DNA of 64,000 nt from Ancylobacter pratisalsi (GCF_010669125.1 NZ_CP048630.1:744001-808000); one strand, 5' to 3'; shown: positions 40,907 to 50,953, numbered from the stretch's first letter. Notes: generated by a model from the letters alone, not told the origin. Translations and numbers: made by a program.

Positions 40907-43345
40907 ATGATGAACCTCGCCGAGTATCGTAGCCGTAACCGCCGCCTTGCCGATTTCCTGCCCTGGGCGGCACTGGTCGCGCCGGGCATCGTGCTGAACA
41001 AGGACGGCTCGTTTCAGCGCACGGCACGTTTTCGTGGGCCGGACCTCGACAGCGCCGTGCCCGCTGAGCTCGTCGCGGTTGCCGGGCGGCTGAACAACGC
41101 CTTCCGCCGCCTCGGCTCGGGATGGGCGATCTTTGTGGAGGCGCAGCGCCTTGCCGCGTCAACCTATCCGGCAAGCACCTTCCCCGATGCCGCTTCCGCT
41201 TTGGTTGATGCCGAACGGAGGGCCGATTTCGAACAGGCCGCCAGCCATTTCGAGTCGAGCTACTTCCTGACCTTCACTTATCTGCCGCCCGCCGAGGACG
41301 CGGCGCGAACGGAAGGCTGGCTTTATGAAGGACGGGACAAGGCGGGTCTCGATCCTCATGAGACGTTGCGAGGCTTTGCCGATCGAACCGATCGGCTCCT
41401 CAACCTCATCGACGCCTTCATGCCGGAATGCCGCTGGCTCGATGATGGCGAGACGCTGACATACCTGCATAGCTGTGTTTCGACGCACCGGCATCATGTT
41501 CGTCTGCCGGAAACGCCGATCTATCTTGATGCTCTGCTGACAGATCAGCCGCTCACCGGCGGGCTGGAGCCGCGCCTCGGCGATCAGCATCTGCGGGTCC
41601 TGACCATCACCGGCTTTCCCACGGAGACGACGCCGGGCCTGCTCGATGAGCTCAACCGCCTGGCCTTGCCCTATCGCTGGTCCACCCGGGCGATCCTGCT
41701 CGACAAGACAGACGCGGTCCGGCTGCTCACCAAGATCCGCCGCCAGTGGTTCGCCAAGCGCAAATCCATCGCCGCCATCCTGAAGGAGGTGATGACCAAC
41801 GAGGCCTCCGTCCTCGTGGACAACGATGCCGCGAACAAGGCTGAAGATGCCGACCTCGCGCTGCAGGAGCTCGGGGCGGATCATGCCGGCATCGCCTATG
41901 TCACTGCGACGGTGACTGTGTGGGATGCCGATCCCCGCATCGCCGACGAGAAACTGCGGCGGGTCGAGAAGGTCATCCAGGGCCGCGATTTCACGGCGAT
42001 GACCGAGACCATCAATGCCGTCGACGCCTGGCTCGGATCGTTGCCGGGCCATGTGTACGCCAATGTCCGTCAGCCGCCGATCTCGACGCTCAATCTCGCC
42101 CACATAATCCCGCTCTCGGCTGTATGGGCCGGCGAGAGCCGCGACGCGCATTTCGACGCGCCGCCGCTGCTGGTCGGCAAGACCGAAGGCTCCACCCCCT
42201 TTCGGTTCTGCCTCCATGTGGGCGATGTCGGCCACACCCTCGTGGTGGGCCCCACCGGCGCAGGCAAGTCAGTGCTGCTGGCGCTGATGGCGCTGCAGTT
42301 CCGGCGCTACCCGAGAGCCCAGGTCTTCGCCTTCGACTTTGGCGGCTCGATCCGAGCTGCGGCTCTCGCAATGGGCGGCGACTGGCACGATCTTGGCGGC
42401 GGCCTCAGCGAGGGGAGCGCGGAGACTGTGGTGCTTCAGCCGCTTGCCCCCATCGATGAAGCCGCCGAGCGCGCATGGACCGCCGAATGGCTCACTGCCA
42501 TCCTCACCCGCGAAGGCATTTCCATCATGCCCCAGGTGAAGGAGCACATCTGGACGGCGCTGACGTCGCTCGCCTCGGCGCCGGTCGAGGAACGCACCCT
42601 CACCGGCCTCTGCGTCCTGCTTCAGTCCAACGACCTGAAGCAGGCATTGCGTCCCTATTGCCTCGGCGGCGCATGGGGCCGGTTGCTGGATGCCGAGAGC
42701 GAGCATCTGGGTTCGGCCACCGTCCAGGCTTTCGAGACCGAGGGGTTAATCGGGACGGAGGCCGCGCCCGCCGTGCTGGCCTATCTGTTCCACCGGATCG
42801 AGGACCGACTCGATGGATCACCGACCCTCATCATCATCGATGAAGGCTGGCTGGCGCTGGACGACGAGGGCTTCGCCGGCCAGCTCCGGGAATGGCTGAA
42901 GACCCTGCGCAAGAAGAACGCCAGCGTCATCTTCGCCACACAGTCGCTCTCCGACATCGATGGCTCGGCGATCGCGCCCGCAATCATCGAGAGCTGCCCA
43001 ACCCGGCTCCTGCTTCCCAATGAGCGGGCCATCGAGCCGCAGATCACCGCGATCTATCGCCGGTTCGGCCTCAACAACCGCCAGATCGAGATCCTCGCGC
43101 GGGCCATGCCGAAGCGCGACTATTACTGCCAGTCGCGGCGCGGCAACCGGCTGTTCGAGCTTGGTCTGTCGGACGTGGCGCTGGCGCTGTGCTCCGCGTC
43201 CTCCAAGACCGACCAGCAGGCCATCGGCAAGATCTTTGCCGATCATGGCCGCCACGGCTTCCTGGACGCCTGGCTGCGTCATCGTGGTCTCGGCTGGGCC
43301 GCCGACCTCATTCCCAACCTTACCAATTTGGAGGCGCAGCCATGA
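40907..43345 (+). CDS. trbE: Conjugal transfer ATPase TrbE (VirB4-like)
   Basis: 812 residues. The N-terminal CagE/TrbE domain starts MMNLAEYRSRNRRLADFLPW; Walker A is LVVGPTGAGKSVLLALM (about 447-463) and Walker B PTLIIIDEGWLALDDEGF. It powers pilus assembly at the inner membrane. ATG codons at 40907 and 40910 are both possible. It overlaps trbJ by 4 bp. Confidence 0.93.
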   Translation: MMNLAEYRSRNRRLADFLPWAALVAPGIVLNKDGSFQRTARFRGPDLDSAVPAELVAVAGRLNNAFRRLGSGWAIFVEAQRLAASTYPASTFPDAASALVDAERRADFEQAASHFESSYFLTFTYLPPAEDAARTEGWLYEGRDKAGLDPHETLRGFADRTDRLLNLIDAFMPECRWLDDGETLTYLHSCVSTHRHHVRLPETPIYLDALLTDQPLTGGLEPRLGDQHLRVLTITGFPTETTPGLLDELNRLALPYRWSTRAILLDKTDAVRLLTKIRRQWFAKRKSIAAILKEVMTNEASVLVDNDAANKAEDADLALQELGADHAGIAYVTATVTVWDADPRIADEKLRRVEKVIQGRDFTAMTETINAVDAWLGSLPGHVYANVRQPPISTLNLAHIIPLSAVWAGESRDAHFDAPPLLVGKTEGSTPFRFCLHVGDVGHTLVVGPTGAGKSVLLALMALQFRRYPRAQVFAFDFGGSIRAAALAMGGDWHDLGGGLSEGSAETVVLQPLAPIDEAAERAWTAEWLTAILTREGISIMPQVKEHIWTALTSLASAPVEERTLTGLCVLLQSNDLKQALRPYCLGGAWGRLLDAESEHLGSATVQAFETEGLIGTEAAPAVLAYLFHRIEDRLDGSPTLIIIDEGWLALDDEGFAGQLREWLKTLRKKNASVIFATQSLSDIDGSAIAPAIIESCPTRLLLPNERAIEPQITAIYRRFGLNNRQIEILARAMPKRDYYCQSRRGNRLFELGLSDVALALCSASSKTDQQAIGKIFADHGRHGFLDAWLRHRGLGWAADLIPNLTNLEAQP

Positions 43346-44094
43346 CGCTGTCCCGTCCACGCGCGCTCACCGTCGCCGTCGCGCTGCTATCCGTGCCGCT
43401 CAGCCTGTCACCCGCGCTGTGCCCCCCTGCGCAGGCCGTCACGGTCTATGACCCGTGGAACTACGCCCAGAACATGATGTCGGCCGCCCGCGCGCTGGAG
43501 CAGATCAACAACCAGATCACCTCGCTGCAGAACGAAGCGCAGATGCTGATCAACCAGGCCCGCAATCTCGCCAGCCTGCCGTACTCCTCGCTGCAGCAGA
43601 TCCAGCAATCGGTGCAGCGCACCCAGCAGCTTCTGGGACAGGCGCAGAGCATCGCCTTCGATGTCGGCCAGATCGACCAGGCCTTCCAGCAGCGCTATGG
43701 CACTATCCCGCTCTCGACCTCAGATGCCGATCTCGTCTCTGGTGCGCGCTCGCGCTGGCAGACCACGGTCGGGGGGCTGCAGGATGCGCTGCGGGTGCAG
43801 GCCGGCGTCGTCGGCAATGTCGATGCCAACAAGGCCGAGATGGCGACGCTTGTCGGCCAGAGCCAGGGCGCCACGGGCGCCCTTCAGGCCACGCAGGCCG
43901 GCAACCAATTGCTCGCCCTGCAATCGCAGCAGCTCTCCGACCTGATCGCGGTGATGTCCGCCAATGGGCGCGCCGCGGTGCTATCCGAAGCGGAACGCGC
44001 GACCGCCGCCGAGCAGGGCCGCGAGCAGCGCCGGCGCTTTCTCACTCCGGGCGCCGGCTATCAAGCCGGCACTGCCCGCATGTTCAGCAACTGA
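43342..44094 (+). CDS. trbJ: P-type transfer protein TrbJ (VirB5-like)
   Basis: 250 residues: signal peptide (TVAVALLSVPLSLSPAL, cleavage near AQA-VTVYD) and a long helical body (WNYAQNMMSAARALEQINNQ, ITSLQNEAQMLINQARNLAS, SVQRTQQLLGQAQSIAFDVG). It is a periplasmic minor pilus component. GGAGG sits ten bases upstream inside trbE. Confidence 0.9.
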   Translation: MTLSRPRALTVAVALLSVPLSLSPALCPPAQAVTVYDPWNYAQNMMSAARALEQINNQITSLQNEAQMLINQARNLASLPYSSLQQIQQSVQRTQQLLGQAQSIAFDVGQIDQAFQQRYGTIPLSTSDADLVSGARSRWQTTVGGLQDALRVQAGVVGNVDANKAEMATLVGQSQGATGALQATQAGNQLLALQSQQLSDLIAVMSANGRAAVLSEAERATAAEQGREQRRRFLTPGAGYQAGTARMFSN

Positions 44095-44105
44095 GGGAGG
44101 CCGAC

Positions 44106-44375
44106 ATGGACGGAGCCATGCTGGCACGGCTGGGCGCGGTGATCTTTGCGGCCATCGCCGCCACGGCGGCGGTGCTGGAGATGAGCCGGGAGGAGAAGGT
44201 GCTGGAGCCCTCACCCATTCGGACGGTCGAGGCCGAGCGCGACCCTCTGCGCGACGCGCAGCGGCGGTGCCAGCAGCTCGGAGAGGCGGCCGCGCAGGAC
44301 GCCGCGTGCCTGAATGTCTGGGCGCAGACGCGGGACCGGTTCTTCGGGCGTCCCGCGCCGAATGAAGGGCGCTAA
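44106..44375 (+). CDS. trbK: Putative entry exclusion protein TrbK-alt
   Basis: 89 residues: one N-terminal membrane helix (LARLGAVIFAAIAATAAVLE), then a charged part with two cysteines in RRCQQLGEAAAQDAACLNVW. It matches the TrbK-alt type found between trbJ and trbL, thought to block redundant transfer. Eleven bases separate it from trbJ, one base from trbL. Confidence 0.75.
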   Translation: MDGAMLARLGAVIFAAIAATAAVLEMSREEKVLEPSPIRTVEAERDPLRDAQRRCQQLGEAAAQDAACLNVWAQTRDRFFGRPAPNEGR

Positions 44376-44376
44376 G

Positions 44377-45603
44377 ATGGGCGGCACCGGGGTCATCGAC
44401 AATTTCCTGGGGGTTTTCACCTCCTATATCGACAGCGGCTTCGGCCTGCTCGGCGGCGAGGTCGCCTTCGTCGCCACCACGCTCATCGTCATCGATGTGA
44501 CTCTGGCGGCGCTATTCTGGTCGTGGGGCGCTGATGACGACATCATCGCCCGGCTCATCAAGAAGACGCTGTTTATCGGGGTCTTCGCCTACATCATCGG
44601 CAACTGGAACAATCTCGCCCGCATCGTCTTCGAGAGTTTTGCGGGGCTCGGCCTCAAGGGCTCGGGCACAGGTTTTACCGTTGATGACCTAATGCGTCCG
44701 GGCAAGGTGGCGCAGACCGGTCTCGATGCAGCCCGGCCGCTGCTCGACTCGATCTCTGACCTGATGGGCTGGGTCGCCTTCTTCGAGAACTTCATCCAGA
44801 TCGCCTGCCTGCTGTTTGCCTGGGCCTTGGTGCTGCTCTCCTTCTTTATTCTCGCTATCCAGCTCTTCGTCACCCTGATCGAGTTCAAGCTGACGACGCT
44901 CGCCGGCTTCGTGCTGATCCCCTTCGGCCTGTTCGGCAAGACCGCCTTCATGGCCGAACGGGTGCTCGGCAATGTCGTCTCCTCCGGCATCAAGGTCATG
45001 GTCCTCGCGGTCATCATCGGCATTGGCTCAACTTTGTTCGGCCAGTTCACCGCGGGGTTTGGGGGACAGACGCCAACCATCGACGACGCCATGGCCATCG
45101 TGCTGGCGGCGCTTTCCCTGCTCGGCCTCGGCATCTTCGGCCCCGGCATCGCCGCCGGCCTTGTCGCCGGCGGGCCGCAGCTGAGCGCGGGGGCCGCCGT
45201 TGGCACCGGCCTCGCCGCCGGTGGCGCCATCTTGGCCGCCGGCGGGGCTGGCGGTCTGGCCGTCCGGAGCAGCGGGGCCGCGCTCTCGGCGACCGCGGCC
45301 GCGGCGCGGGGTGGTGCGACAGCCTATAGCCTCGGTTCCACCGGCCAATCCGGCATGGCGAGTGTCGCCTCGGGACTGGGTGGCGTCGCGCGGGCCGCAG
45401 GCTCCGCCGCCGTGTCACCGCTCGCGAACGCAGTTAGCGGTACGGCATCGTCTTCATCTGGCGACGCGCCCGACTGGGCGAGGCGCATGAAGCGCGGGCA
45501 GTCCCTTCGTCACGGCATCTCCGCCGCCGCCCATGCTGTGCGCTCCGGTGACAGCCATGCTGGCGGCTCCTCCGTCTCCCTTAGCGAGAGCGACCGCTCA
45601 TGA
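44377..45603 (+). CDS. trbL: P-type transfer protein TrbL (VirB6-like)
   Basis: 408 residues with five or more membrane helices (VAFVATTLIVIDVTLAALFW, LFIGVFAYIIGNWNNLARIV, IACLLFAWALVLLSFFILAI, VMVLAVIIGIGSTLFG) and an Ala/Gly/Ser-rich C-terminus. It is the inner-membrane channel core. The C-terminal low-complexity part is usual in the family. Confidence 0.9.
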   Translation: MGGTGVIDNFLGVFTSYIDSGFGLLGGEVAFVATTLIVIDVTLAALFWSWGADDDIIARLIKKTLFIGVFAYIIGNWNNLARIVFESFAGLGLKGSGTGFTVDDLMRPGKVAQTGLDAARPLLDSISDLMGWVAFFENFIQIACLLFAWALVLLSFFILAIQLFVTLIEFKLTTLAGFVLIPFGLFGKTAFMAERVLGNVVSSGIKVMVLAVIIGIGSTLFGQFTAGFGGQTPTIDDAMAIVLAALSLLGLGIFGPGIAAGLVAGGPQLSAGAAVGTGLAAGGAILAAGGAGGLAVRSSGAALSATAAAARGGATAYSLGSTGQSGMASVASGLGGVARAAGSAAVSPLANAVSGTASSSSGDAPDWARRMKRGQSLRHGISAAAHAVRSGDSHAGGSSVSLSESDRS

Positions 45604-46289
45604 GCATCTTCAAGCGACCCGCGACCCATTACGGCACCTCGCCCGAGCCCGTCACGCCCTATCAGAAGGCCGCCCAGGTGTGGGACGAGCGCATCGGCTC
45701 GGCCCGTGTGCAGGCGAAGAACTGGCGGCTGATGGCGCTTGGGAGCCTGTTCCTCTCAGGCAGCTTTGCATCCGCGCTGATCTGGCAATCGACAAAGGGC
45801 ACGGTCGTGCCCTGGGTAGTCGAGGTCGATCGCCTCGGTCAGACCCAGGCCGTAGGGCCCGCAACGGGAAACTATCGCCCAACCGATCCGCAGATCGCCT
45901 GGCATCTCGCCCGTTTCATCGAGCAGGTGCGCAGCCTGCCGGCCGATCCCGTGATCGTGCGGCAGAACTGGCTCAGGGCCTATGAGTTCACCACCGACCG
46001 GGGCGCCGCCGCGCTCAACGATTATGCCCGCGCCAACGATCCTTTCACCCGGGTGGGCAAGCAGCAGATCGCGGTTGAGGTCTCCAGCGTGATCCGCGCC
46101 TCGCCGGATTCCTTCCGCCTCGCCTGGGTCGAGCGGCGCTATGAGAACGGCCAGCTCGCCGCCACCGAGCGCTGGAGCGCGATCCTGACACTGGTGATCC
46201 AGCCGCCCCGCGATGCCGAGCGCCTGCGCACCAACCCGCTCGGCATCTATGTGAACGCCTTCAGCTGGTCGCGGGAGATGAGCCAGTGA
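45600..46289 (+). CDS. trbF: Conjugal transfer protein TrbF (VirB8-like)
   Basis: 229 residues: cytoplasmic N-terminus with YGTSPEPVTPYQKAAQVWDE, one membrane helix near residues 43-62 (LMALGSLFLSGSFASALIW), and the VirB8 periplasmic domain ending LGIYVNAFSWSREMSQ. It scaffolds the channel. ATGA overlaps with trbL and trbG. Confidence 0.92.
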   Translation: MSIFKRPATHYGTSPEPVTPYQKAAQVWDERIGSARVQAKNWRLMALGSLFLSGSFASALIWQSTKGTVVPWVVEVDRLGQTQAVGPATGNYRPTDPQIAWHLARFIEQVRSLPADPVIVRQNWLRAYEFTTDRGAAALNDYARANDPFTRVGKQQIAVEVSSVIRASPDSFRLAWVERRYENGQLAATERWSAILTLVIQPPRDAERLRTNPLGIYVNAFSWSREMSQ

Positions 46290-47269
46290 AAACGTCTTTC
46301 CGCAAATCCGTATCTCCGGCTTTCCAACGATCCGCCTTTGCGGTTTTCCTGCTCTCGGCCACCGCTCTCGGTGGCTGCGCCTCGGCGCCGAAGCCGCCGC
46401 AGATCAGCTATGACAGTGAGGTGCCGGCCCTGCCATTGGTGCCCGCGGTCGTCACGGATGAGCGTCCGCGCCCGCTCCACACGCCGCCCGCCTGGACGCC
46501 GGCCAAGGGCGGCACGGACGCCAAAACGCCCGTCGCCCGTGTGGAGAATGCCAATGCCGCCGCGCGGGTCGAGCCGCGCCGCGAGGGCTATTACAACGCC
46601 ATCCAGATCTATCCGTGGAGCGAGGGTGCGCTCTATCAGGTCTATGCAGCACCCGGCCAGATCACCAATATTGCGCTGGAGCCGGGCGAGAGCCTGACCG
46701 GCGCCGGCCCCATCGCGGCGGGCGACACCGCCCGCTGGATCATCGGCGACACCGAGAGCGGCGAAGGGGTAAACCGGCGCGTGCATGTGTTGGTGAAGCC
46801 GACGCGGGCGGACATCGCCACTAACCTTGTCATCACCACCGACCGACGCAGCTACATGATCGAGCTGCGCGCTGGCGAGAAGCCCTACATGCCGGCCGTC
46901 GCCTGGACCTATCCGCAGGTTCCGGGAGCGCAGCGCCCCAGTGCCCCATTGACGCCGATCATCCCGAGCTTCGCGGTCCGCAACTACCGTTATGCGCTCA
47001 CCGGCGACACGCCGCCCTGGCGACCGATGGCCGTCTATGACGACGGGCGCAAGGTCTATGTCGAGTTCCCGCGCGGGGTCATTCAGGGCGAGATGCCGCC
47101 GCTCTTCGTCATCGGCGCCGATGGCGAAGCGCAGATCGTCAACAGCCGCATCCACCAGAACATCCTGATCGTCGACCGGCTGTTCGCTGCGGCCGAGCTG
47201 CGCCTTGGTGGCGGCGAGCGTCCGCAGAAGGTGCGGATCGAGCGCACCGACGGGAGGCCGGCATCATGA
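46286..47269 (+). CDS. trbG: Conjugal transfer protein TrbG (VirB9-like)
   Basis: 327 residues, probable lipoprotein: signal AFAVFLLSATALGGC with lipobox Cys at about 31. The VirB9-type body includes YYNAIQIYPWSEGALYQVYA, ITNIALEPGESLTGAGPIAA and PEFPRG-like KVYVEFPRGVIQGEMPPLFV. It is part of the outer-membrane ring. Overlaps trbI by 4 bp. Confidence 0.92.
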   Translation: MKTSFRKSVSPAFQRSAFAVFLLSATALGGCASAPKPPQISYDSEVPALPLVPAVVTDERPRPLHTPPAWTPAKGGTDAKTPVARVENANAAARVEPRREGYYNAIQIYPWSEGALYQVYAAPGQITNIALEPGESLTGAGPIAAGDTARWIIGDTESGEGVNRRVHVLVKPTRADIATNLVITTDRRSYMIELRAGEKPYMPAVAWTYPQVPGAQRPSAPLTPIIPSFAVRNYRYALTGDTPPWRPMAVYDDGRKVYVEFPRGVIQGEMPPLFVIGADGEAQIVNSRIHQNILIVDRLFAAAELRLGGGERPQKVRIERTDGRPAS

Positions 47270-48447
47270 GCAACCCCGACAATCATGACGTTGAGGCCGA
47301 TCTCGCCGCTCCTAGCACCGATCACGCCGCGGCGATGCGGCTACGTCCCAAGCCGCCCCGCGTCACGCGTCTCTCGCGCAAGGTCCTCGCCGGCGCCGGT
47401 CTGGTCGTCAGCCTCGGCATTGGTGGCGCACTGATCTATGCGCTGCAGGGTCGCGACAAAGGCGCGGGCGGTGAGGAACTCTATTCCACGCAGAACCGCT
47501 CCACCGCCGATGGCCTTGCCGGCCTGCCGCGGGATTACACCGGGCCGATCCTGGGTCCGCCCCTGCCGGGCGATCTCGGCCGGCCGATCCTTGATGCACA
47601 GAACCGCGGCCAGCCTGTCGTGCCGCCGACAGTGACGGCGCCACAGGTCGATCCCGAGCAGCAGAGGCGTCTCGCGGAACAGGAAGCCGCGCGGACCAGC
47701 CGCGTATTCTTCCAGGCTGCGCAGGCTCGCGGGACTGCGCCGTCATCGGCGAGTGCGTCCGGCCACAGTGGCCTTGACGCGGTCGGGCCGGGTGGCACGC
47801 CCTCGACACAGGACCGCCAGCTTGCCTTCCTCAATGCCGCTGTGGATCGGCGCGTGGTCGCATCCGATCGCGTCATGGCGCCGGCATCGCCGTATGTGCT
47901 GCAAGCCGGCGCCGTCATCCCGGCCGCGCTCATCACCGGCATCCGCTCCGACTTGCCCGGCCAGATCACCGCGCAGGTCACCGAGAACGTCTATGACAGC
48001 CCAACCGGCCGAATTCTGATCATCCCGCAGGGCACGCGGCTGCTCGGCCAGTACGACAATGGCGTCGGCTTCGGTCAGCGCCGCATCCTGCTGGTCTGGA
48101 ACCGGCTGATCTTCCCCAATGGCCGCTCCATTGTGCTCGAGCGCCAGCCCGGCACGGATGCGCAGGGTTATGCCGGCCTTGAGGACGGCGTCGACATGCA
48201 CTGGTGGGATCTCGCCAAGGCGGTCGGCCTCTCGACACTGCTCTCCGTCAGCGCCGAACTCGCTATGGATGACGAGGACGAACTGATCCAGGCGCTCCAA
48301 AGCGGGGCTCAGGACACCATCAACGATGCCGGCCAGGAGATCATCCGCCGCCAGTTGCAGGTCGCACCGACCCTGACCATCCGGCCCGGTTTCCCGGTGC
48401 GGGTCATGGTCACCCGTGACCTCGTGCTCGAACCCTACAGGTACTGA
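47266..48447 (+). CDS. trbI: Conjugal transfer protein TrbI (VirB10-like)
   Basis: 393 residues: N-terminal cytoplasmic part, one membrane helix (VLAGAGLVVSLGIGGALIYA), a Pro-rich periplasmic linker and the VirB10 domain (SPYVLQAGAVIPAALITGIR, YDSPTGRILIIPQGTRLLGQ, YAGLEDGVDMHWWDLAKAVG). It spans both membranes and passes the energy signal to the pore. Confidence 0.93.
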   Translation: MSNPDNHDVEADLAAPSTDHAAAMRLRPKPPRVTRLSRKVLAGAGLVVSLGIGGALIYALQGRDKGAGGEELYSTQNRSTADGLAGLPRDYTGPILGPPLPGDLGRPILDAQNRGQPVVPPTVTAPQVDPEQQRRLAEQEAARTSRVFFQAAQARGTAPSSASASGHSGLDAVGPGGTPSTQDRQLAFLNAAVDRRVVASDRVMAPASPYVLQAGAVIPAALITGIRSDLPGQITAQVTENVYDSPTGRILIIPQGTRLLGQYDNGVGFGQRRILLVWNRLIFPNGRSIVLERQPGTDAQGYAGLEDGVDMHWWDLAKAVGLSTLLSVSAELAMDDEDELIQALQSGAQDTINDAGQEIIRRQLQVAPTLTIRPGFPVRVMVTRDLVLEPYRY

Positions 48448-48449
48448 CC

Positions 48450-48728
48450 ATGGCGAAGCTGAAACTCGGACCCATCGCTAACGATAAGCCGGTGAAGGTG
48501 GCGCTCTCGCTACCCGGCGCACTGCACCGCGATCTTGTCGCCTATGCCGAGGTGCTCGCGCGAGACACCGGCGAGCCTGTCCCGGATCCCGTGAAGCTTA
48601 TCGTGCCCATGCTGGAGCGCTTCATCGCCACCGATCGCGAATTCGCCAGGGCGCGCCGCGAGGCTGGCAGCGCAGCAAGCATCAGCGCGTCGCTACCCGC
48701 TCACGCGCCATCGTCCGTGTCAGGCTGA
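48450..48728 (+). CDS. DUF2274 protein
   Basis: 92 residues matching DUF2274, the usual last gene of this trb operon: KLKLGPIANDKPVKVALSLP followed by LHRDLVAYAEVLARDTGEPV and the end of a helix. It may be a small ribbon-helix-helix-like regulator. Its last 47 bp overlap the convergent LysR gene. Confidence 0.8.
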   Translation: MAKLKLGPIANDKPVKVALSLPGALHRDLVAYAEVLARDTGEPVPDPVKLIVPMLERFIATDREFARARREAGSAASISASLPAHAPSSVSG

Positions 48729-49599
48729 GCAAGGTACGCACCGCCGGATTGTCGTTTTTCGGCGAATAGATCACCGAGAACGGAACCTCCTCGCCGGCGA
48801 GCGGACGATACACCACCTCCGGCAGGCTAATCACCGTCTCCGACTGCAGCACTGGGACGATCCCGCGCCCGGTGGCGACGAGACCAAGAAGGCTGTAGCG
48901 GGCAAGCTGCTGCGTGCTGATACGCGGGGAGATGTCGAGTTCCCGGAACTTCCGTTCAAGGAAGCCGCGCACCTCATTGCCCGAACCTTGGTTACGCACA
49001 AGGAAAGTCTCATCGACGAGATCGTGCCAGGAGAGCGCCGCTCTCTGGGCCAGCCGGTGCAGGCGCGGCAAGGCGAAGAACAAAGGTTCGGTCCAAAGAG
49101 GGACCGCATCACAGTCCGCCCAGCCCTGCAGACCGAGGATAAAGGCGGCATCGAGATCGAACCGCCTTATCGCGGCCGCATGGCTCTCCACTGGGGCTTC
49201 CACGAAATCGATATGCACGCCGGAATAGCGCTGATCGTACCTGTGGAACAGGTCGGCCAGAAAGCCGGAGGCCAGCTTCGAGAAAAGTCCGATCCTCAGG
49301 TGTCCTTCTTCCGCACGGCCGAACGCTGCGGCTTCTTCGCCAGCTTCGCGAATCTGCTCCAGCGCCTGGCGTGTCCGGCTGAGATACCTTTGCCCCGCCA
49401 AAGTCAGGTTAACGCCGCTCGAGTGCCGGATGAACAGCGATACGCCGATCTCGTCTTCCAGATCGCGCACGCTGCGGCTAATCGAGGATTCCTTGACCTC
49501 AAGTGCCACGCCCGCCTTGCGGAAGCTTCCGTGCTCGGCGGCGGCCACGAAATAGCGCAGATGGCGTAATTCGATTGAGGTGGGTAGCGGCGCAGCCAT
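48682..49599 (-). CDS. LysR-family transcriptional regulator
   Basis: 305 residues: N-terminal LysR helix-turn-helix (LRHLRYFVAAAEHGSFRKAG, LEVKESSISRSVRDLEDEIG) and a C-terminal ligand-binding domain. I chose the ATG at 49599, preceded by CGGAG. The open frame continues 97 codons upstream with sequence unlike LysR proteins. The gene ends inside the DUF2274 gene in convergent orientation, an arrangement I associate with this element family; the target is unknown. Confidence 0.85.
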   Translation of the reverse strand: MAAPLPTSIELRHLRYFVAAAEHGSFRKAGVALEVKESSISRSVRDLEDEIGVSLFIRHSSGVNLTLAGQRYLSRTRQALEQIREAGEEAAAFGRAEEGHLRIGLFSKLASGFLADLFHRYDQRYSGVHIDFVEAPVESHAAAIRRFDLDAAFILGLQGWADCDAVPLWTEPLFFALPRLHRLAQRAALSWHDLVDETFLVRNQGSGNEVRGFLERKFRELDISPRISTQQLARYSLLGLVATGRGIVPVLQSETVISLPEVVYRPLAGEEVPFSVIYSPKNDNPAVRTLLSLTRTMARERVATR

Positions 49600-50710
49600 C
49601 CGGGCTCCGGCGTGGTGAATTAGCTCCTGGTTAATGATACCCAAAGTTGAGGCGAGGTCGAGAGTTGCAGACGTCTCGGCTTCCACGCGGCTGAGACGCT
49701 CTGCCGGTTCCGTGATGCCGGATTTTTTCCCGCCAACGGCGATTTCCACTCCATAGTACGCAACTGTGACGTTGGCCCGCAGAGACGAGCGGCCAAGGTA
49801 GTAAGCTAGCGCGCTTCGTACGTTTTCAGGGTGCTCCGGGACGGTACGGAGCACAAAAGAAAAGCGCAGAGAAGTGAGCCCCAGGTGCACACAAATTGCA
49901 CACGCACACCCATCAAATCATTGAAAAATAAAGACAATATCCGCTATCCATCATAGGGGCGACGGAGAAGCGATGTGATTGATAAATAAACATTTTTACC
50001 TTATCAATCGGGAACCAAGCCTACGCTTCGTGTACATATTTCTCCGCTTTCGCAAGACCCTTCTCGCCACGTTTGATGCCAGAGTGCACACCGAATGGCG
50101 ACTTCGACCAAGTTCACCGGCGTTTCACTGCGCGTCGAGATCCCTCGCAAGGGACGCCACCTGAGCAAAACCCTTCTGCACCGCCACGACACGCGTCGAC
50201 AAAGTAGTGCGACTGGAACCGGCATTCATCGTGGCAACACACTGCATCCGTCCTGAATTGCCCACTTCGCCACCTTCAGTGAGCTGACCGTTCTTCATAT
50301 CGCTGACCTAGCCGGTGCGGGCAAGGCTCCGTGCCGCTGGAAAGCAGCAATGCTCGCTAGGCTGACATGAAGCTCAGCAAGCTGAACATGCCGGATCTCG
50401 GCCGGATGCGGCTCATCGAGTTTGACGTTAATCATGTCGGCGAGGGTTAAGTCCTCGTCAAATTTGGCATCAACGCCGGCATTGTATACTGGCCGCCTCT
50501 GATTACGGGATCCGGTTTCTGTGCAGTGCATTGCTGATCAGGGTGGCGTCGCCACTGCAAATGGCAACGCTCTGCGAGCCCGCACAGGTCCGAACGTCTC
50601 TCTTCTACCATCTTTACGTTATTACAACCTGCATTCCGGCAAAAATCGCCTCGGTAGGGCCAAGGCGATTTTCTTTGATTACGTATTCAACAACATAGAT
50701 TCTCCGATCA
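49600..50710. other. 1.1-kb stretch without a confident gene
   Basis: Lower GC than around. Near 49920-49990 there is AT-rich, promoter-like DNA. Small − strand frames at 50295-50531 and 50125-50298 (57 residues, MKNGQLTEGGEVGNSGRMQC...) are adjacent but in different frames and could be remnants of one decayed gene; I cannot name it. A frame at 49979-50164 (+) has no family features. This is a plausible border between the element and the catabolic genes. Confidence 0.4.
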
Positions 50711-50902
50711 TCAGCGTGTGCGCTTTTCGGTTTCCTTACGTGTCACTTCTGGGAACATCCACATAGCCACGACCATGAAGACTCCGAGGAACAGAACCGC
50801 GTACTTCGGGCCGATCTGACCGAGATGTGCTTGCAGGACATAGCCCGCAGCCGCGACAAGTATGACGATGAGCGATATGGTTACTTTCACAATTGTCGGC
50901 AT
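50711..50902 (-). CDS. Small membrane protein, two helices
   Basis: 63 residues: VKVTISLIVILVAAAGYVLQ and YAVLFLGVFMVVAMWMFPEV are two membrane helices, with a short charged C-terminus. ACAGGAG precedes the ATG at six bases. It follows a four-helix protein and a hydroxylase on the same strand and probably belongs to that operon. No known family recognised. Confidence 0.6.
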   Translation of the reverse strand: MPTIVKVTISLIVILVAAAGYVLQAHLGQIGPKYAVLFLGVFMVVAMWMFPEVTRKETEKRTR

Positions 50903-50953
50903 TGGCGGCTCCTGTTTTTGGGCTGCGGCGTCGGTCGCACATGGGGCGCTCCG

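Noticed and set aside
6291..49599. Integrase and attachment sites of the element
   Set aside because: No tyrosine or serine recombinase motif and no tRNA end were found here, so I do not call element borders.
50295..50531. − strand frame of 78 codons
   Set aside because: Cannot be tied to a family; may be part of a decayed gene, so kept only as a note in the gap entry.
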